Source of the DNA: Pontibacillus sp. HMF3514
GTDB taxonomy: Bacteria; Bacillota; Bacilli; Bacillales; BH030062
Direction: 5' to 3'
Assembly: GCF_009858175.1 (NCBI RefSeq)
Contig: NZ_CP047393.1
Coordinates: forward strand, 2,976,001-3,040,000
DNA length: 64,000 bases
The notes beneath the pieces were generated by a model, which was not told where the DNA came from, did not search any database, and worked only from the letters and a program-made list of their open reading frames with translations. The translations under genes were made by a program, and so were the position numbers. Positions 60,796-64,000 of the stretch are shown here, piece by piece. The number at the start of each line of letters is the position of its first letter. Within the stretch, counting starts at the first letter, position 1.

Positions 60796-61614
60796 TTATG
60801 GGAAACGAGGGAATTGTTTGAAGTCTGGCTTACGTTTTTCTTTAAACGCATCGCGACCTTCTTTTGCCTCTTCTGTTGTGTAATAAAGTAACGTAGCGTC
60901 TCCGCCCATTTGCTGAAGACCTGCTAATCCATCAGTATCTGCGTTGAAAGATGCTTTTAAGAAACGTAGCGCTGTCGGAGACTTCTCAAGCATCTCTTCA
61001 CACCATTGAACCGTTTCTTCTTCAAGCTTGTCCACAGGAACAACTGTATTTACAAGTCCCATGTCTTCTGCTTCCTTAGCCGTATATTGACGGCATAAGT
61101 ACCAAATTTCACGAGCTTTCTTATGACCAACCATACGAGCGAGTAGGCCAGCACCATATCCAGCATCAAAGCTACCTACTTTCGGACCTGTTTGACCGAA
61201 GATCGCATTATCTGCTGCAATCGTTAAGTCACACACGACATGGAGTACATGTCCTCCTCCAATAGCGTAACCAGATACCATTGCTACTACCGGTTTAGGA
61301 ATAACACGGATTAAACGTTGTAAATCAAGTACATTTAAACGTGGAATCTCATCTTCTCCAACATAACCGCCATGCCCGCGTACTTTCTGGTCACCACCAG
61401 CACAGAATGCATCGTCGCCAGCACCTGCCAACACGATTACACCAATACTAGAATCGTCGCGAGCATATGCAAATGCATCAAGCAACTCTTGTACTGTATG
61501 TGGTCGGAATGCATTGCGTACCTCAGGACGGTTAATTGTAATTTTCGCAATACCATTATAAGTCTGGTATAAAATATCATCATAATGACGTTCATTTACC
61601 CATTCAACTGTCAT
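60796..61614 (-). CDS. menB: 1,4-Dihydroxy-2-naphthoyl-CoA synthase
   Basis: The crotonase-fold enzyme of 272 residues has the oxyanion segment [26 protein letters not shown] and the family [12 protein letters not shown]. It closes OSB-CoA to DHNA-CoA. The start at 61614 ([11 protein letters not shown]) has GGAGGAG; an ATG 10 codons upstream lacks support and would overlap menH. Confidence 0.95.
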   Translation of the reverse strand: MTVEWVNERHYDDILYQTYNGIAKITINRPEVRNAFRPHTVQELLDAFAYARDDSSIGVIVLAGAGDDAFCAGGDQKVRGHGGYVGEDEIPRLNVLDLQRLIRVIPKPVVAMVSGYAIGGGHVLHVVCDLTIAADNAIFGQTGPKVGSFDAGYGAGLLARMVGHKKAREIWYLCRQYTAKEAEDMGLVNTVVPVDKLEEETVQWCEEMLEKSPTALRFLKASFNADTDGLAGLQQMGGDATLLYYTTEEAKEGRDAFKEKRKPDFKQFPRFP

Positions 61615-61630
61615 ATGATCTCCTCCTCCA

Positions 61631-62449
61631 TTAAGCGTTTTCATATTCTTCTACTTCTAAAAGAAATTCCCTCACTATTGTACCAAAAATTCGTGGTTGT
61701 TCCACATGAATTGCATGTCCAGCTTGAGAAATTATTTTATGTGTAGAATCTTGGAAGTGTTCGTTCATTTCCTTGGAAATATTGCAGAATTTGTCGTCCT
61801 TCTCACCTGTCAACAATAACACCTTTCTCGGAAATACGGACAATTTGTCCCACCAAGACGGTTGAATCCCCGTCCCCATTCCCCTGAGAGATGCTGCTAG
61901 TCCAGAGGGCGATTGGTTTAATCGTTCGTGACGGATGGATTCCTGTATAGCTGAAGATAATTTTTTTTGACTCTCAAACATCGGTAAGTTTTCCCACTTA
62001 GCAACGAATTGCTCTACTCCATTATTTTCAATTTCTTCTGCTAACCCTTCATCCTTCACCTGTCTAGCTAACTGTTCATGCGTTGAATCAAGACCAGGGC
62101 TGCCACTCTCTAAAAGAAGAGAACGAACACGAGTTGGATGGAGCATCGCAAATGATAAAGCAGTACGACCTCCCATTGAATACCCTAGAACATGGACATT
62201 TGGTAGTGAGAGCTCATCAAGTAAATCATTCAAATCACCACATACAGATTCCATTGTGAAATCAGTACCCCCAATTGTTTCTCCGTGTCCCGGTAAATCC
62301 ACTCGGATAAATTGAAGTGAGTCTTTGTGGTTTTCAACAAGTTGATCCCATGTATGTAAACTTCCTGTGAAACCATGTAAAAGTAATACAGGAGGACCTT
62401 CACCTTGTATATCAATCCTATACTTGATTTGATTTATGTGCCTATACAA
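61631..62449 (-). CDS. menH: SHCHC synthase MenH
   Basis: The 272-residue alpha/beta hydrolase (B. subtilis YtxM) has the nucleophile GYSMGG, an oxyanion LLHGFTGS and a final His in [10 protein letters not shown]. It removes pyruvate from SEPHCHC. TTG start after GAGGAGG, 18 bases after menD. Confidence 0.9.
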   Translation of the reverse strand: MYRHINQIKYRIDIQGEGPPVLLLHGFTGSLHTWDQLVENHKDSLQFIRVDLPGHGETIGGTDFTMESVCGDLNDLLDELSLPNVHVLGYSMGGRTALSFAMLHPTRVRSLLLESGSPGLDSTHEQLARQVKDEGLAEEIENNGVEQFVAKWENLPMFESQKKLSSAIQESIRHERLNQSPSGLAASLRGMGTGIQPSWWDKLSVFPRKVLLLTGEKDDKFCNISKEMNEHFQDSTHKIISQAGHAIHVEQPRIFGTIVREFLLEVEEYENA

Positions 62450-62467
62450 TTTGAAGTCCTCCTCATT

Positions 62468-64000
62468 TTATAAATCATCAATTTCATTCTCAATAGCTTC
62501 CTCAACAGCTTTCCATTTGGACCGATGCCAATTTGCATTTTCATCTCTTCTTGTCATGACTTCAATGACTGACAAGCCTTCACGTATTTCTAACAATTCT
62601 TCACGTAAATGAGACCATGATTCCACACGTGAAAATGCCCCTCCATACATGGAGACGACTTTCTCAAAATCAATATCGAGAGGTGTTCCAAATAAGGCTT
62701 CAAAATGATCGGGATGCTGCGCTTGAGGAAGAAAAGAGAAGATTCCTCCACCCTGATTATTAATCACAATGATTCGTAAACGTATTCCATATTGTTTGGC
62801 TACAAGCAATCCATTTAAATCATGGAAAAACGATAAGTCACCTAATATCAGCGTTACTTCTTCGCCATGTGCAGCAGCTCCAAGTGCACTGGAAGCTAAT
62901 CCGTCAATTCCATTTACACCTCGATTAGCTAATACGCGTATGGATTTAGGACTTGTAAACATAAATGTATCCAGATCACGTATAGGCATACTATTCCCCA
63001 CATAAATCGTACCTTGCTCTGGTAACAACTCCATTAATTCACTAAAAACATGCCCTTCTGTTACAGGCTCTTCACCTCTATCTTCTAGAAGAGTAGCCTT
63101 GGCTATACGATTGGAATCTTGCCAAAACTTTAACCACTCTTTATCAAAAAACAAATCAGAGCTCTCTTGAGCTAATGCTTTACACAACGCTTTTCCATCC
63201 GCATAAATAAACTCTGTAGAACTTGTCGTAGGCTCACGATGACCTTCAAAATCTTCTACAACGAAGTGAGATATATCCTGATTCTCTTTTAACATTAGCA
63301 TATAAGGTTTGGATACAGGCATAGCACCAAAACGAATGATAAAGTCAGGCTTCATTTTCCCTCTTAATTTAGTACTTTTTAGAATAGCATCATAGGATTC
63401 AATAACATGATCCTTTTCATGCTCCCCTGCTCTTATCTGCGATAAAGGATCTGCTAAAATAGGTAACTGCAATACTTTTGCTAGTTGGGTAACTTGTTCT
63501 GGAAGTTCTCCATCCCATTGAGGCCCACATACGATTAGACCTTTTTTTCCAGATTGAATCTTCTGTTTCAAAAAGGCCAAATTTTGAGGGTCTAAATGAC
63601 GTTTCCCTTTAATGTGAGTCTGAAAGCCTTTCGTCCGTCTGCCCCAAACATTCTCTAGCGTAAAGTCTGGAACAAGAGGTTCACGAAATGGAAAATTCAA
63701 GTGAACTGGACCCTGGTTACCATCTGAGGCTGTATGACAAGCCCGAGCAGCTATACTTCGAATATAACGGAGCATTTTATCGGAGCTCTCAGGCAGCGCA
63801 ACCTCTTGAAACCATTTCACGAAATGGCTATACATATGAATCTGGTCAATCGCTTGTGGAGCTCCAACATTTCGAAGTTCGTGCGGTCGATCTGCAGTTA
63901 AAATAACTAGCGGGACTCGACTATAATAGGCTTCGATAATAGCAGGATAATAGTTAGCCGCTGCCGTTCCAGATGTACAGACTAATGCTACGGGTTTCTT
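62468..64000 (-). CDS. menD: SEPHCHC synthase MenD (N-terminus outside window)
   Basis: 510 residues are visible; the frame stays open to the right edge, where it reads KKPVALVCTSGTAAANYYPA, so roughly the first 70 residues are missing (the family is about 580). The thiamine diphosphate site is seen in ILGDLSFFHDLNGLL near the C-terminal third. It joins isochorismate and 2-oxoglutarate in menaquinone synthesis. An internal Met at 63835 is not the start. Confidence 0.95.
   Translation of the reverse strand, partial: KKPVALVCTSGTAAANYYPAIIEAYYSRVPLVILTADRPHELRNVGAPQAIDQIHMYSHFVKWFQEVALPESSDKMLRYIRSIAARACHTASDGNQGPVHLNFPFREPLVPDFTLENVWGRRTKGFQTHIKGKRHLDPQNLAFLKQKIQSGKKGLIVCGPQWDGELPEQVTQLAKVLQLPILADPLSQIRAGEHEKDHVIESYDAILKSTKLRGKMKPDFIIRFGAMPVSKPYMLMLKENQDISHFVVEDFEGHREPTTSSTEFIYADGKALCKALAQESSDLFFDKEWLKFWQDSNRIAKATLLEDRGEEPVTEGHVFSELMELLPEQGTIYVGNSMPIRDLDTFMFTSPKSIRVLANRGVNGIDGLASSALGAAAHGEEVTLILGDLSFFHDLNGLLVAKQYGIRLRIIVINNQGGGIFSFLPQAQHPDHFEALFGTPLDIDFEKVVSMYGGAFSRVESWSHLREELLEIREGLSVIEVMTRRDENANWHRSKWKAVEEAIENEIDDL

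Overview
The window is a low-GC Firmicutes chromosome. Gene content and order follow the Bacillus subtilis ytoQ to menD region closely (ytoQ, ytoP, ytzB, ytnP, trmB, ytzH, ytmP, ytlR, ytlQ, ytlP, pepV, ytzE, ytgP, ytfP, then leuS, ytzC, ytqB, ytpB, ytpA, ytoA, asnB, metK, pckA, ytmA, ytlACD, ytkD and the men operon). Acidic proteins, an OpuD-type glycine betaine carrier and the kinds of intergenic repeat suggest a halotolerant or marine member of the Bacillaceae (Pontibacillus/Halobacillus-like). The genus is my inference.

Layout. 1-9 kb: mostly single housekeeping genes (NTPase, M42 peptidase, lactonase, trmB, phosphotransferase, lipid kinase), plus a 58-codon membrane protein gene at 6011 with a cre-like site in its promoter. 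9-15 kb: an EAL phosphodiesterase facing a five-gene minus-strand operon (K+ channel, pepV, MFS, thpR, ytlQ). 15-22 kb: ytzE, a pseudouridine synthase with murJ/ytgP, ytfP, small conserved proteins and katA with a PerR-like box. 22.6-27.5 kb: a complete minus-strand 16S-23S-5S rRNA operon without spacer tRNAs. 27.8-36 kb: two rhodanese genes, leuS under a Leu T-box, mnmM(ytqB), ytpB/ytpA and ytoA. 36-44 kb: asnB, a minisatellite, a NERD protein, metK under a SAM-I riboswitch, and pckA with a CcpN-like box. 44-47 kb: the ytlACD ABC importer. 47.7-57.5 kb: a segment bracketed by inverted 581-bp repeats, holding ytkD, two exported proteins, opuD, two small proteins, an orphan promoter-terminator unit (candidate sRNA), and a divergent Fur-type siderophore system (yfiY // yfiZ-yfhA-yusV-fhuF-like). 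58-64 kb: menaquinone genes menD(partial)-H-B-E-C.

Repeats. Three copies of a 581-582 bp composite element, each with two GC-rich palindromic modules in opposite orientation, lie at 1315, 47065 and 57554. All three sit between convergent genes. A second family (211 and 351 bp) occurs at 7552 and 31668. Neither family has a transposase.

I see no phage, CRISPR array, toxin or defence island and no clear new multi-gene system. The observations most worth following are the composite element, the orphan transcription unit at 52488-52578, and the cre-associated small membrane protein.
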